Shown here piece by piece: positions 55,658 through 64,000 of a stretch of 64,000 nucleotides of DNA. The notes beneath the pieces were generated by a model. That model worked only from the letters and a program-made list of their open reading frames with translations. It ran no database searches and was not told the origin of the DNA. A program made the position numbers and the translations under genes. Source of the DNA: Candidatus Aminicenantota bacterium (lineage in GTDB: Bacteria > Acidobacteriota > Aminicenantia > Aminicenantales > Saccharicenantaceae); contig JACIYJ010000006.1 of assembly GCA_014360015.1 (NCBI GenBank), positions 1 to 64,000 of the forward strand. The letters are read 5' to 3'. The stretch's first letter is position 1, and each line of letters begins with the position of its first letter.

Positions 55658-55687
55658 GGGCCTTATCTAACCTCCATATAAATATTT

Positions 55688-56755
55688 TTAACTTTGATAA
55701 TAATCGACGTTTTCCGCCGTGATGATATCAATCTGCATCATGACTTTTTCTTTAACTTTTTCACCAAGAACTACTTTTCTGAATAGAGCATAGATGCCTT
55801 CATAGCCCTGCCGTTCCGACTGCTGACTGATCAGAAAATCTATGGCTTTTTCTTTGAGCAGTTTAACGTTGCGGGGTATAGGGTCATAGCCAATCAAGAC
55901 TATTTTCTGTTTGCCTGAATTACCCTTCCACCACTCAGCCACTTTATGAGTCATGGCATTGGTTACAAAGATCCCCGCTATGTCCTTGTTTTTCCGATAA
56001 TAGGCTTCAAGATGGGCTTTGGTTCTGGCCGCTGACCAGTGGCCATCAATTTCTATAACTACTGATTCAAACCCCCGCCAGTTACAGCTCCCCTTGAGAA
56101 AACCCTCTATTCTTTCGGCAATATGATAATCTTCAGGTAGCACTTTGACCACAGCAATTTTCCCTTGCTGGCAATGAATTGCTTGTTTCATCAAACAGGA
56201 GGCCAATATGCCACTCTGAAAAGCATCCTGGCCAATAAAAGATAATGGTTTGATACCCGGAACATAGGAGTCGAAAAAGACCACTGGCAGGTCTTCAGGC
56301 AATTCTTGCAAAACCTGACCGAAGCTCTTGGGTAAAACTGGCGCGGCTAAAAGGCCATCCAGCTTTTCTCGCAGCATCTTTTTACCAACCAAAAGGACAG
56401 ATTTTTCCTGATGACGGTCAAAAAAGAAAAAACTAACTTGGACTTTGTGGGAAACCAGCTCCTGCTGGGCCCTCTCGATTCCCCGAAGCGGCAATGTCCA
56501 GTAATGACTGTCCTGTTCGGGCCGGGGCATCAGCACTCCAAAGTTGAAGACCTTTCGCAGCTTAAGGTTTTTGGCAAAGATATTGGTCCGGTAATCAAGC
56601 TCTTTGATTACCTGCAGCACTCGCTTTTCCGTCTCTGGATGGACCCGACCGCGGTTATGAAGAACCCGGTCCACAGTACCAATAGAGACTCTGGCTTTTT
56701 TAGCGATATCTTTTATGGTAACGATGGTCAGCCCTCTTACCCAAAAATTCCTCAA
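55688..56755 (-). CDS. LacI-family transcriptional regulator
   Basis: The protein has an N-terminal LacI HTH (TIKDIAKKARVSIGTVDRVL, then HNRGRVHPETEKRVLQVI). A hinge and a periplasmic-binding-protein-like sensor follow at about 70-350 (FNFGVLMPRPEQDSHYWTLP). The TTG at 56755 is the only plausible start upstream of the HTH, giving 355 residues. The true start could be slightly later at an unusual codon. A palindrome at 56840-56855 upstream looks like its operator. It is co-directional with the downstream GntR gene and upstream pckG. Confidence 0.88.
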   Translation of the reverse strand: MRNFWVRGLTIVTIKDIAKKARVSIGTVDRVLHNRGRVHPETEKRVLQVIKELDYRTNIFAKNLKLRKVFNFGVLMPRPEQDSHYWTLPLRGIERAQQELVSHKVQVSFFFFDRHQEKSVLLVGKKMLREKLDGLLAAPVLPKSFGQVLQELPEDLPVVFFDSYVPGIKPLSFIGQDAFQSGILASCLMKQAIHCQQGKIAVVKVLPEDYHIAERIEGFLKGSCNWRGFESVVIEIDGHWSAARTKAHLEAYYRKNKDIAGIFVTNAMTHKVAEWWKGNSGKQKIVLIGYDPIPRNVKLLKEKAIDFLISQQSERQGYEGIYALFRKVVLGEKVKEKVMMQIDIITAENVDYYQS

Positions 56756-56839
56756 GTAAAATTCTTATCAAATTCCTTTTAGAAATACAATATTTTTAGC
56801 GAAATTTTTGGTTTTTTATAAGATATTTTGCCCAGTTTA

Positions 56840-56855
56840 ATGTTAACGTAAACAT
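56840..56855. promoter_or_regulatory. LacI-type operator palindrome
   Basis: ATGTTAACGTAAACAT is a 16-base near-perfect inverted repeat with a central CG, as in LacI-family operators. It lies 85 bases upstream of the LacI-type gene and 21 bases after the pckG stop, suggesting autoregulation. Confidence 0.6.
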
Positions 56856-56875
56856 GGACTTAGATTAGAATGGTA

Positions 56876-58648
56876 TTAATAACCGAGCCCTTTCTTCAGC
56901 TGTTCGTATTCATGCCAGATTTCATATGGAATATGACGACCAAATTTCTCCAGAAATTTTTTGATATCGGCCAGCTCTTCTTCCCATTCTTTTGGTTCGA
57001 TCCGGAAAAGTTCTTCCAAGTTCTCTTCGGGAAGGTTTAAGCCGGTAAGGTCCAGATCTTTTTTGTCCGGGATAAGGCCGAGAGGAGTTTCCTTCGCTCC
57101 GGCCCGCCCGTTAACCCGATCGATAATCCACTTCAGAATCCGGATGTTCTCACCGAATCCTGGCCAGAGGAATTCCCCTCGCTCATTGCGGCGGAAGGCA
57201 TTGATAGAATAAATTTTCGGTGGCTTGCTCAGCAGACGCCCCATGTTAATCCAGTGCCGGAAATAATCGCCCATGTTGTAACCGCAGAAGGGTAACATGG
57301 CCATGGGGTCGCGACGGAGCACTCCCACTTTACCGGCTGCGGCCGCGGTAGTTTCCGAGCCCATCCTGGCTCCCATAAAAACTCCGTGTTCCCAGCTGAA
57401 AGCTTCGGTGACCAGAGGAATCAATTTGCTGCGGCGCCCACCGAAAAGAATGGCCGAAATCGGCACACCCATCGGGTTATCGTATTCCTTCGACAGGGTC
57501 GGACAATTATAAACAGAAACAGTAAATCTGGAGTTGGGGTGGGCCGCGGTTGTGCCCTGACCTGGTTTCCATGGTCTTCCCTGCCAGTCAACCATATTCG
57601 ACGGAATGGGCCCGTCAAGGCCTTCCCACCAAGGCGACATAGTATCCAGGTCAAGGCCAACATTGGTAAAAAGAGTGGGGTAAAAATTGGAATTCCGCAG
57701 GGTGCGCATCATATTGGGGTTGGTTTTCATCGAAGTGCCAGGGGCTACTCCAAAAAAGCCAGATTCCGGATTGATGGCATAAAGTCGCCCATCCGGACCG
57801 ATGTTCAGCCAGGCAATGTCATCACCGATGGTCCAGACCCGATATTCAGGAAGGGCTGACTCGAGCATGGCAAAGTTAGTCTTGCCGCAGGCTGAGGGAA
57901 AAGCTCCGGCAATATAAGTAATATTCCCGTGAATGTCTTCAACTCCAATGATCATCATATGCTCGGCCAACCAGCCGTATTTCCGGCCGAGCCAGGAAGC
58001 AATGCGCAAAGAAAAGCATTTTTTGCCAAGAAGCGCATTACCCCCATAGCCAGAACCAACGCTCCAGACCAGATCTTCTTCTGGAAAATGCATGATGTAG
58101 CGCTTGTTTGGGTCAAAATCGCCCACAGTGTGGATGCCTTTAACAAAATTTTCTGAGTTGCCAATTTTCTCCAGAATCTTTTTGCCCAGTCTGGTCATAA
58201 TCCGCATGCTGATGGCTACGTAGGAAACGTCTGTAATCTGGACGCAGGCTTTAGCATAAGGTGAATCGGGATGTCCCATCATATAGGGCAGGACATACAT
58301 TGTCCGGCCGCGCATGGCTCCGCAGGAAAGCTTGGTTAGAAGCTTTTTGGCTTCATCTGGATGCATCCAGTTGTTGTTCGGACCGGTGGTCTCTCGGTCA
58401 GAATGGCAGACATAAGTCAAATGCTCGGTCCTGGCTACATCAGTCGGGTGGCTGCGATGAAGATAAGCTTTGGGCCAGAGTTTTTGATTGAGCTCTAAAA
58501 AAATGTCATGTTGCTCTATCTTCTCTTCTCTCATCCCCATTTCGATGATGCGGCGGGCTTCTCCTTCTGAACCATCACACCAGTAGATATTTTTGGGCTG
58601 AAGAAGTTCGGCTTGTTTTTCCACCCATTTTTCTACGGCTGTGGCCAT
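56876..58648 (-). CDS. pckG: phosphoenolpyruvate carboxykinase (GTP)
   Basis: PckG interconverts oxaloacetate and phosphoenolpyruvate with GTP in the cytoplasm. The 590-residue protein matches the GTP class. It has the YNDSD-free signature SACGKTNFAMLES at the phosphate-binding loop, and GDDIAWLNIGPDGRLYAINP, FFGVAPGTS and AFSWEHGVFMGARMGSET. The ATG follows GGAAGGA. It precedes the LacI-type gene by about 120 bases on the same strand. Gluconeogenic control alongside sugar regulators is plausible. Confidence 0.97.
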   Translation of the reverse strand: MATAVEKWVEKQAELLQPKNIYWCDGSEGEARRIIEMGMREEKIEQHDIFLELNQKLWPKAYLHRSHPTDVARTEHLTYVCHSDRETTGPNNNWMHPDEAKKLLTKLSCGAMRGRTMYVLPYMMGHPDSPYAKACVQITDVSYVAISMRIMTRLGKKILEKIGNSENFVKGIHTVGDFDPNKRYIMHFPEEDLVWSVGSGYGGNALLGKKCFSLRIASWLGRKYGWLAEHMMIIGVEDIHGNITYIAGAFPSACGKTNFAMLESALPEYRVWTIGDDIAWLNIGPDGRLYAINPESGFFGVAPGTSMKTNPNMMRTLRNSNFYPTLFTNVGLDLDTMSPWWEGLDGPIPSNMVDWQGRPWKPGQGTTAAHPNSRFTVSVYNCPTLSKEYDNPMGVPISAILFGGRRSKLIPLVTEAFSWEHGVFMGARMGSETTAAAAGKVGVLRRDPMAMLPFCGYNMGDYFRHWINMGRLLSKPPKIYSINAFRRNERGEFLWPGFGENIRILKWIIDRVNGRAGAKETPLGLIPDKKDLDLTGLNLPEENLEELFRIEPKEWEEELADIKKFLEKFGRHIPYEIWHEYEQLKKGLGY

Positions 58649-58773
58649 TTTGTCCTTCCCGTCTGAAAAGTTTATGAGGTTTCTCTAATAACACACAGCC
58701 AGACTTTTGTCAAAAGGCAGCATATTTGCTAAATCTATCAGATCTTCGAATAAAAACAGAATTTTAGCTAATT

Positions 58774-58802
58774 TTGATTGCCAACGAAAATTTTAGTATA
58801 AA
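58774..58802 (+). promoter_or_regulatory. sigma-70 promoter of the nitroreductase-like gene
   Basis: TTGATT (58774-58779) and TATAAA (58797-58802) are 17 bases apart. A GGAGGAG site then precedes the ATG at 58824. Confidence 0.65.
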
Positions 58803-58823
58803 TAAAAACGGAGGAGAGAATAA

Positions 58824-59486
58824 ATGCGCTCAAAATTGGTCTTTTTTTCTATTAGCCTTCTTTTGATTAATCTTTTATACACACCGGCAGTCTGGAGTTT
58901 ACCTCAGGAAACCCAGGTGATTAAATTGCCGGCACCCCAGACAGACGGAGGCAAGCCCTTGATGCAGTGTCTTAAACTCCGGCAGAGCAGTCGGGAATTC
59001 AGCCCCGAGAAACTGCCATTTCAAACTCTCTCTAACCTGCTGTGGGCTGCTTATGGGATTAACCGGCCTGACTCAGGAAAAAGAACTGCACCATCAGCTG
59101 TTAACTGGCAAAACATTGACCTCTATGTGGCCACTGCTAACGGGCTTTTCCTTTATGAGGCTAAGCAACACGCTCTGATCCAGATTCTCAAAGATGATAT
59201 TAGAGCTCTATGTGGCACCCAGGATTTTGTTAAAACCGCACCATTGAATCTAATTTATGTTGGCGATTATGCTAAGATTCCCCGCGGTACCGATGAAGAC
59301 AAGCGCTTTTATTCTGCGGCTCACACCGGTTTTATCTCGCAGAATGTTTATCTCTTTTGCGCTTCAGAAGGGCTGGCCACCGTGGTCAGAGCTTCGATTA
59401 ACCGGGAAGAGTTAGCTAAAGCCATGAAACTTCGGCCCGAGCAGCATATCATCTTAGCTCAGACGGTAGGCTATCCGAAAAAATAA
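58824..59486 (+). CDS. exported SagB-type nitroreductase-fold protein
   Basis: The 220-residue product has a signal peptide (KLVFFSISLLLINLLYTPAV, cleavage near residue 26). A SagB/ThcOx-like nitroreductase domain follows: MQCLKLRQSSREFSPEKLPF, LSNLLWAAYGINRPDS, RTAPSAVNWQNIDLYVAT and HTGFISQNVYLFCASEGLAT. The family binds FMN. An exported version is less usual and its substrate is unknown. It is convergent with the GH127 gene 7 bases away. Confidence 0.85.
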   Translation: MRSKLVFFSISLLLINLLYTPAVWSLPQETQVIKLPAPQTDGGKPLMQCLKLRQSSREFSPEKLPFQTLSNLLWAAYGINRPDSGKRTAPSAVNWQNIDLYVATANGLFLYEAKQHALIQILKDDIRALCGTQDFVKTAPLNLIYVGDYAKIPRGTDEDKRFYSAAHTGFISQNVYLFCASEGLATVVRASINREELAKAMKLRPEQHIILAQTVGYPKK

Positions 59487-59493
59487 AAAATTT

Positions 59494-61485
59494 TCAGGGT
59501 TTCCTGATTAACCAGACAGCCATTTCCCAGGCTCCGCGATTGGCCCAGGTGCAGTAAGGAATCAAAAAAAGATTTTGCTTTCGTATTTCATTGCCTTTCT
59601 CATCAACCACCAGGCCGCTGCCAGTAATTACTCCTACTCCGCCCAAAAGGTCAGTTCGATACCATTGCTGGAGTTTACTCGAATCAGGTAGAGCTAAATT
59701 CAGAGCTGTTCCGCCATTATCTTTTCCTTCAGCACAAAAGACGATCGGACCACGTTCAACGGCCACCCGACCTCTGTCTTCGACTACATTTTCATGAGCC
59801 AAAACTCTTCTAATGGCCATAGGGAAAAAAATCTCAATGACATCGCCTCTTCTCCATTTCCTTTTAAGCCGGAGGTAGCCACGGTCGACCTTGACCGGGA
59901 TAAGCTTTCTGTTCAACCTGACTATAATCTGTTCGGTCCCGCTATCAAGATAGCGATAAAGGTCGCCTGGAACAGGCCTGCCCTGAGCCCAACCCGGTAT
60001 TCTGACACAGAGGGTGAAATCTCTGACCCGGGAAGGATTGATTCCGATTTTAACCGAGCCCAGCCAGGGATATTTGGTCTCCTGAATTATTTCCAGCTGG
60101 GTATTTTTGAATTCAAAATTAGCCGTGGAATTAACGAATAGATTGATAAACACTTCTTCCTCAGAGTGGGCATAGATGTACTGCGAGAAAGCGGCTAAGA
60201 ACCGGGAAACGTTGGCCGGACAGCAGGCCACTTCAAACCAGCTACTGCGCTCGTACCTGCCTCGAGAAGCTAACGGATTTTGGTAGAAAAACTTATCGCC
60301 AGAAAGTCCCACCCCCGAGAGAAGTCCGTTATAAATAATCCTTTCCAGAACATCTATGTATTTACCGTCTCCTTCCAGTTGAAAAAGCCGCTGGTTCCAG
60401 AAGGCATTGCCCACCGCCGCGCAGGTTTCAGCATAAGCCCTTAGGTTAGGTAGTTCGTAGTCAGCGCCAAAAGCTTCATATTCACCGGTTGAGCCGATTC
60501 CGCCCGTGAGATAAAGCTTTTTATTGACCACATTTTCCCAGAGCCTCTGGCTGGCCCGGGCGTATTCAGTCCAGCCGCCGACAGCGGCCACATCCAGCAT
60601 TCCACTGTACATATAAGTGGCTCTGACTGCATGTCCGACAGCCTCAGTCTGTTCTAAAACCGGCTTGTGGTTCTGAAGGTACTCTTCAGAATTGTAAATA
60701 CGAAAAGGAGAATTGTTTGGATATATTTCTCCCCCGTGGTAATGGCCGCGTTCATCAAGGAAAAACTTCGCCAGCTTCAAATAGTTTTCATTACCCGTGA
60801 CCCGATATAGTTTGACCAGACCAATTTCCACTTCCTGATGGCCGGGAAAAGCCCGAAGCTTATTCGGACCAAAAGTGCTGACCAGCAGATCAGCACTTTT
60901 CAGAGCAATATTCAGGAGGCTTTTTTCACCTGTGGCCTGATAATGAGCCACAGCTGCTTCATAAAGGTGGCCGAGATTGTAAAGCTCATGACTGACCCGC
61001 AGATTTGACCAGCGTTTTTGGCCAGCGCCCGGAGCAGGATTTTTCGGGTCGATAGTCCTGGCTGTGTATAGATAACCATCCGGTTCCTGGGCTTTACCGA
61101 TGATGGTAATAAGTTCATCAACCTGTTTTTTGAGGTCCGGGTCAGGATAAGCTTTTAACGAGAGACAGGCGGCTTCGATGGCTTTATAAACATCAGAATC
61201 GTTATATCTTTTCCCGGTATGTTTTCCGGTTTTAAGGCCAGCGGCAATCCGGAAATTATCAACTCGGCCGGTTTCCTCATTCATTCGGAAAAGGTAAGGG
61301 ATGGTTACTTTCCGGTTGGTTTCCATCCTCGGTGCCAAGAACTCATCGTCAACTTTAACTTCCCAGAAATTCACTGGCTTAATCGGATAATCATTCAATG
61401 GTTTAGATTTTTCTTGGCCCGAAGATAACCGAGGTCCCATCAGTAATAAGATTATCATCAATAAAAAAGGTAACCTTTTTCTCAT
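59494..61485 (-). CDS. exported GH127 beta-L-arabinofuranosidase-like glycoside hydrolase (DUF1680)
   Basis: The ATG at 61485 follows AAGAGG and gives 663 residues; the ATG at 61506 lacks a well-placed site. After the signal peptide comes an (alpha/alpha)6 barrel and C-terminal beta domains. The zinc/nucleophile cluster of GH127 is intact: Glu353 and Cys355 in AYAETCAAVGN, and Cys421-Cys422 in WFEVACCPANVSR. This is the arrangement known from HypBA1. It should release L-arabinofuranose from beta-arabino-oligosaccharides in the periplasm. It lies 51 bases after the GH51 stop, so the two form an arabinan-degrading operon. Confidence 0.92.
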   Translation of the reverse strand: MRKRLPFLLMIILLLMGPRLSSGQEKSKPLNDYPIKPVNFWEVKVDDEFLAPRMETNRKVTIPYLFRMNEETGRVDNFRIAAGLKTGKHTGKRYNDSDVYKAIEAACLSLKAYPDPDLKKQVDELITIIGKAQEPDGYLYTARTIDPKNPAPGAGQKRWSNLRVSHELYNLGHLYEAAVAHYQATGEKSLLNIALKSADLLVSTFGPNKLRAFPGHQEVEIGLVKLYRVTGNENYLKLAKFFLDERGHYHGGEIYPNNSPFRIYNSEEYLQNHKPVLEQTEAVGHAVRATYMYSGMLDVAAVGGWTEYARASQRLWENVVNKKLYLTGGIGSTGEYEAFGADYELPNLRAYAETCAAVGNAFWNQRLFQLEGDGKYIDVLERIIYNGLLSGVGLSGDKFFYQNPLASRGRYERSSWFEVACCPANVSRFLAAFSQYIYAHSEEEVFINLFVNSTANFEFKNTQLEIIQETKYPWLGSVKIGINPSRVRDFTLCVRIPGWAQGRPVPGDLYRYLDSGTEQIIVRLNRKLIPVKVDRGYLRLKRKWRRGDVIEIFFPMAIRRVLAHENVVEDRGRVAVERGPIVFCAEGKDNGGTALNLALPDSSKLQQWYRTDLLGGVGVITGSGLVVDEKGNEIRKQNLFLIPYCTWANRGAWEMAVWLIRKP

Positions 61486-61557
61486 TTTAAGCCTCTTTTT
61501 AGTCATTTATTTTATATTTTAACCTCAAACGCTTCGTTCCTCCACTCAATAGACAGC

Positions 61558-63972
61558 CTATTTCCTTTTGAGATGGTAAAGAGTGATGCTTAGAGGCGGC
61601 ACAGCCAAGCGTCCCGGCTGAAAATCTTCGCTAATTTCTTCTATCTTTACTTCAGGTGCACGGCCGGGAACATTGCAGGCTTTTTCATTGGAGCCAGTAA
61701 TCCGGAGAATCTTTTCGACTTTAGCCAAAGGAAAATTCTTTATGTTTAAAGAAAGCTTCTGGGTCTCGGTTGTGGGGTTTACTAAGGCAATAGTCAAAGT
61801 CTTTCCGTCTTCTTTCCAGGCGGCCATGACATCCAGCGGTTCGGGCTGACCTGAAATTTTCACCGGAATCGTTCCGAATTCATTACGGTAAAGCTTGAGC
61901 ACAAGTCCGGTGGTATCAAACACGGCTTCAGTTTTTGAAGTTTTGATGGCCCCGATGACGTTGACTGTTTGAGCATAATTGGCCATATAGATGATATCAG
62001 CCTGGCGATAATATTCATGAAGGCCGGCGGCAATACCCAGGGCATCTTTCAGAAAATACTGTGTGCCCAGCTCGCCATAGATATACGGCCCATACCAGTA
62101 ATTCCATTCATCCAGAGCAATTCTGATATTTTTACCTTTTAATTCAGGGATAGTTTTTCGATACCGTCGGTGAGCCTCGGCTATTCTTCTTATGGCTCTT
62201 GGAACCTGGTAAACATGGCTAAGAAGACCTGGTCTTTCCTGAACGTAGAAATGCTCGCTTATCAAATCCATATGTTCAGAACAATTCCTGAGCATTCCCT
62301 CGCTCCACTCACCAACCGCCCCAACTCCTATCAGGATGATGCTCGGGTCTTTGGCTTTCATCACTTGAGCAAACCGGTTGTGGCGTTTGACATAATCTTT
62401 AAGCGGCATATGCCCGAGTTGCCAGTCGCCATACATTTCATTGCCAATAGACCAGAAGCGACAACTAAATGGTTCAGGATGACCATTCTGAGCTCTCCAT
62501 TTGCCCATTGGCGTTTCGGCTGAGCCATTCACATATTCCACTTCTTCAGCCGCCAAGGTTTCATTCCCCTGACCGCTATTTACGGTGATATATGGTTCAG
62601 CTCCAACCAAACGGCAAAAAGTCATAAACTCATGGATTCCAACATCGTTGAGTTCTATTCCTTCCCAGGCTGGATTCTTGCGTGGCGGCCGGCGGTCAGG
62701 GTCACCGATTCCATCTTTCCAGTTATAACCGGAAACGAAATTTCCGCCCGGCCAGCGATAGACTGGCGAATTTAATTCACGAAGAAGCTTAATCACTTCA
62801 GGCCTGAAACCTTCCAGATTATCAGCTGGCATCAACGAAACTGCTGCCACCCGGAAAGCTTCGCTACCGCTACTCACAATTTCCAGGCGGCCATTGTCGG
62901 TAGTTTTACCGGCAGTAAAAGAAAAATAATACTTTTCATAGTCAGGTTTAATCTTCTCTATGGTAAAAACCTGACGGTCATTTTCGCCATCCCCCCAGAC
63001 CAGCCTCACTTCCACTGGCACTACACCGGGATCTCCCGCTAAAACAATTCTCCCGTTGTATTTTCGGCCAGTCTGAAGAGCCAGTCCTTCCTGATAAAGC
63101 CCAGCCGGCTGACCATCGCCTCTCAGTCTTATCTCTGGCACTGGTACGCCAGCATAAATTAGAAGCGGGTTCATGTGTACTGAATGAGGCTGGCCTGAGA
63201 TCTTCCAGGGCGATTCAGCCGTACCCACGGGATAATAAAATTTCCTGTCCTCCAGCATCTCAGCCCAGATTCCCTGATAGATACAGCGGCCTAAATGCTC
63301 AATAAACTGGCCGTAGATGTATTTGGAAACAGGAGTCAATTTTTGGTCAGCATAGATGGTAGCTTGCGGTTTTAATGTCCGGCCGGACAAAAATTCTAAG
63401 GTAATATCATCAAACCAGGCTTCACCGGTAACTTTTCCCCAGCCGCCGAAAAGGCAGTTGACCTGAAGAGCATCGTTGAGTTCGGTGTCAAACACGAGTT
63501 CCACCCTGGTCCAGTCATTGGTTCCGGTAAGTGCCTGAGTCTGCAATCTTTCAATCCCGTGGATGTTGAACAACACACCCTTTCCACCGATTGATTTTAT
63601 TTCTCTGGTTTTTATCCAGCCTGAAAGTCTGTATTTTGAAAAAGGCTTCACCCTGACTACCACTGACCAGGAAGCATCAGCTCCTTTTTCCGAGCTGATC
63701 TTAACGCTCCTCTTTCCTGTTCTGGCCACCTCATCAACCTCAAACTTTGCCTCTCCCTGATAGGTAACAGGACGCCAGCCTGCAGGCCTTTCGTTTCTTA
63801 CTTCTTCAAAAGAATAATTCTGAATGAGCTGCTCTTTCGGCCTCGTCTGAGCCCTCAATGGAGCACCGGCTTCAACCAGCCAGCTGCCAATAATTAAAAA
63901 CGCAATCAAGGCTATCTTCAATTTTTTTCCGTCTTCAGAATTTTTTCCCAATCCATGAGGAAAAAAACTCAT
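61558..63972 (-). CDS. exported GH51 alpha-L-arabinofuranosidase with N-terminal CBM
   Basis: The 804-residue enzyme has an N-terminal signal region and a CBM4/9-like domain at about 48-195 (NYSFEEVRNERPAGWRPVTY, WFDDITLEFL). A GH51 TIM barrel follows, interrupted by a beta insert at about 260-385, and then a C-terminal beta domain. The catalytic acid/base is Glu512 (SIGNEMYG) and the nucleophile Glu622 (ALDEWNYWYG). GGAGG stands before the ATG. It should remove alpha-L-arabinofuranosyl side chains. It is the first gene of a GH51-GH127 pair. Confidence 0.93.
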   Translation of the reverse strand: MSFFPHGLGKNSEDGKKLKIALIAFLIIGSWLVEAGAPLRAQTRPKEQLIQNYSFEEVRNERPAGWRPVTYQGEAKFEVDEVARTGKRSVKISSEKGADASWSVVVRVKPFSKYRLSGWIKTREIKSIGGKGVLFNIHGIERLQTQALTGTNDWTRVELVFDTELNDALQVNCLFGGWGKVTGEAWFDDITLEFLSGRTLKPQATIYADQKLTPVSKYIYGQFIEHLGRCIYQGIWAEMLEDRKFYYPVGTAESPWKISGQPHSVHMNPLLIYAGVPVPEIRLRGDGQPAGLYQEGLALQTGRKYNGRIVLAGDPGVVPVEVRLVWGDGENDRQVFTIEKIKPDYEKYYFSFTAGKTTDNGRLEIVSSGSEAFRVAAVSLMPADNLEGFRPEVIKLLRELNSPVYRWPGGNFVSGYNWKDGIGDPDRRPPRKNPAWEGIELNDVGIHEFMTFCRLVGAEPYITVNSGQGNETLAAEEVEYVNGSAETPMGKWRAQNGHPEPFSCRFWSIGNEMYGDWQLGHMPLKDYVKRHNRFAQVMKAKDPSIILIGVGAVGEWSEGMLRNCSEHMDLISEHFYVQERPGLLSHVYQVPRAIRRIAEAHRRYRKTIPELKGKNIRIALDEWNYWYGPYIYGELGTQYFLKDALGIAAGLHEYYRQADIIYMANYAQTVNVIGAIKTSKTEAVFDTTGLVLKLYRNEFGTIPVKISGQPEPLDVMAAWKEDGKTLTIALVNPTTETQKLSLNIKNFPLAKVEKILRITGSNEKACNVPGRAPEVKIEEISEDFQPGRLAVPPLSITLYHLKRK

Positions 63973-64000
63973 AGCAACCTCCGTTTTTTTTATTTTTTTT
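63973..64000. other. window edge, T-rich
   Basis: The last bases carry the ribosome site of the GH51 gene and then two T runs. No promoter can be defined before the sequence ends. Confidence 0.6.

Overview
The window reads as chromosomal DNA of a Gram-negative, outer-membrane-bearing bacterium, most likely Candidatus Aminicenantes (OP8) or a near relative in the Acidobacteriota neighbourhood. This is an inference, made without any database search. It rests on four GWxTD-domain proteins, three very large Oar-like TonB-dependent receptors with N-terminal carboxypeptidase-regulatory-like (CRL) domains, membrane-anchored sulfatase-fold/TPR fusions, a fused LptF/LptG permease and a GTP-type PEP carboxykinase. 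Base composition and codon use look even throughout. I see no phage, transposon, CRISPR array or recent island. Both window ends are A/T homopolymer-rich and may be contig ends.

Layout: 1-3951 holds tRNA-Cys and tRNA-Gly, an unknown exported protein and a ddl-ruvX-mltG operon. 4060-22073 is the first block of envelope cassettes. It has a sigma-54-driven unknown exported protein, then a mirror-ordered minus-strand run GWxTD / CRL-TPR / receptor / CRL-TPR / GWxTD, then a second receptor, a sulfatase-fold-TPR protein and a GWxTD lipoprotein. 22223-39023 is mostly housekeeping: an EndoQ-like nuclease, a BFN nuclease-domain protein, lptFG fusion, groES-groEL with a CIRCE operator, a tiny Fis-type HTH protein, cvpA, a PHP phosphoesterase, purC, pgeF, a DmpA-type peptidase with an Asp/Glu racemase, rpsU, lipA, a metallophosphoesterase, a DUF1848 protein and a Glu-rich zinc-ribbon/RDD protein. 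39177-48575 is a second cassette block: tRNA-Val, a third receptor, then convergent sulfatase-TPR, CRL-TPR and GWxTD genes. 48746-64000 has rpoD, small membrane and redox genes, a CBM9/DUF5916 outer-membrane protein, GntR and LacI regulators, pckG, a SagB-like nitroreductase and an arabinan-degrading pair, GH127 and GH51.

The most interesting signal is the repeated GWxTD / CRL-TPR / Oar-receptor / sulfatase-TPR cassette combined with promoter logic. All three receptors, plus the exported protein at 4114, are preceded by near-perfect sigma-54 -24/-12 elements (TGGCAY-N5-TTGCW). Each receptor also has a long 5' leader carrying a distal GGAGGTG box and its own intrinsic terminator. No SusD-like partner is present, so these are not ordinary SusCD loci. 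I infer a sigma-54-controlled outer-membrane uptake or assembly system of unknown substrate, with the GWxTD and TPR proteins as periplasmic partners.
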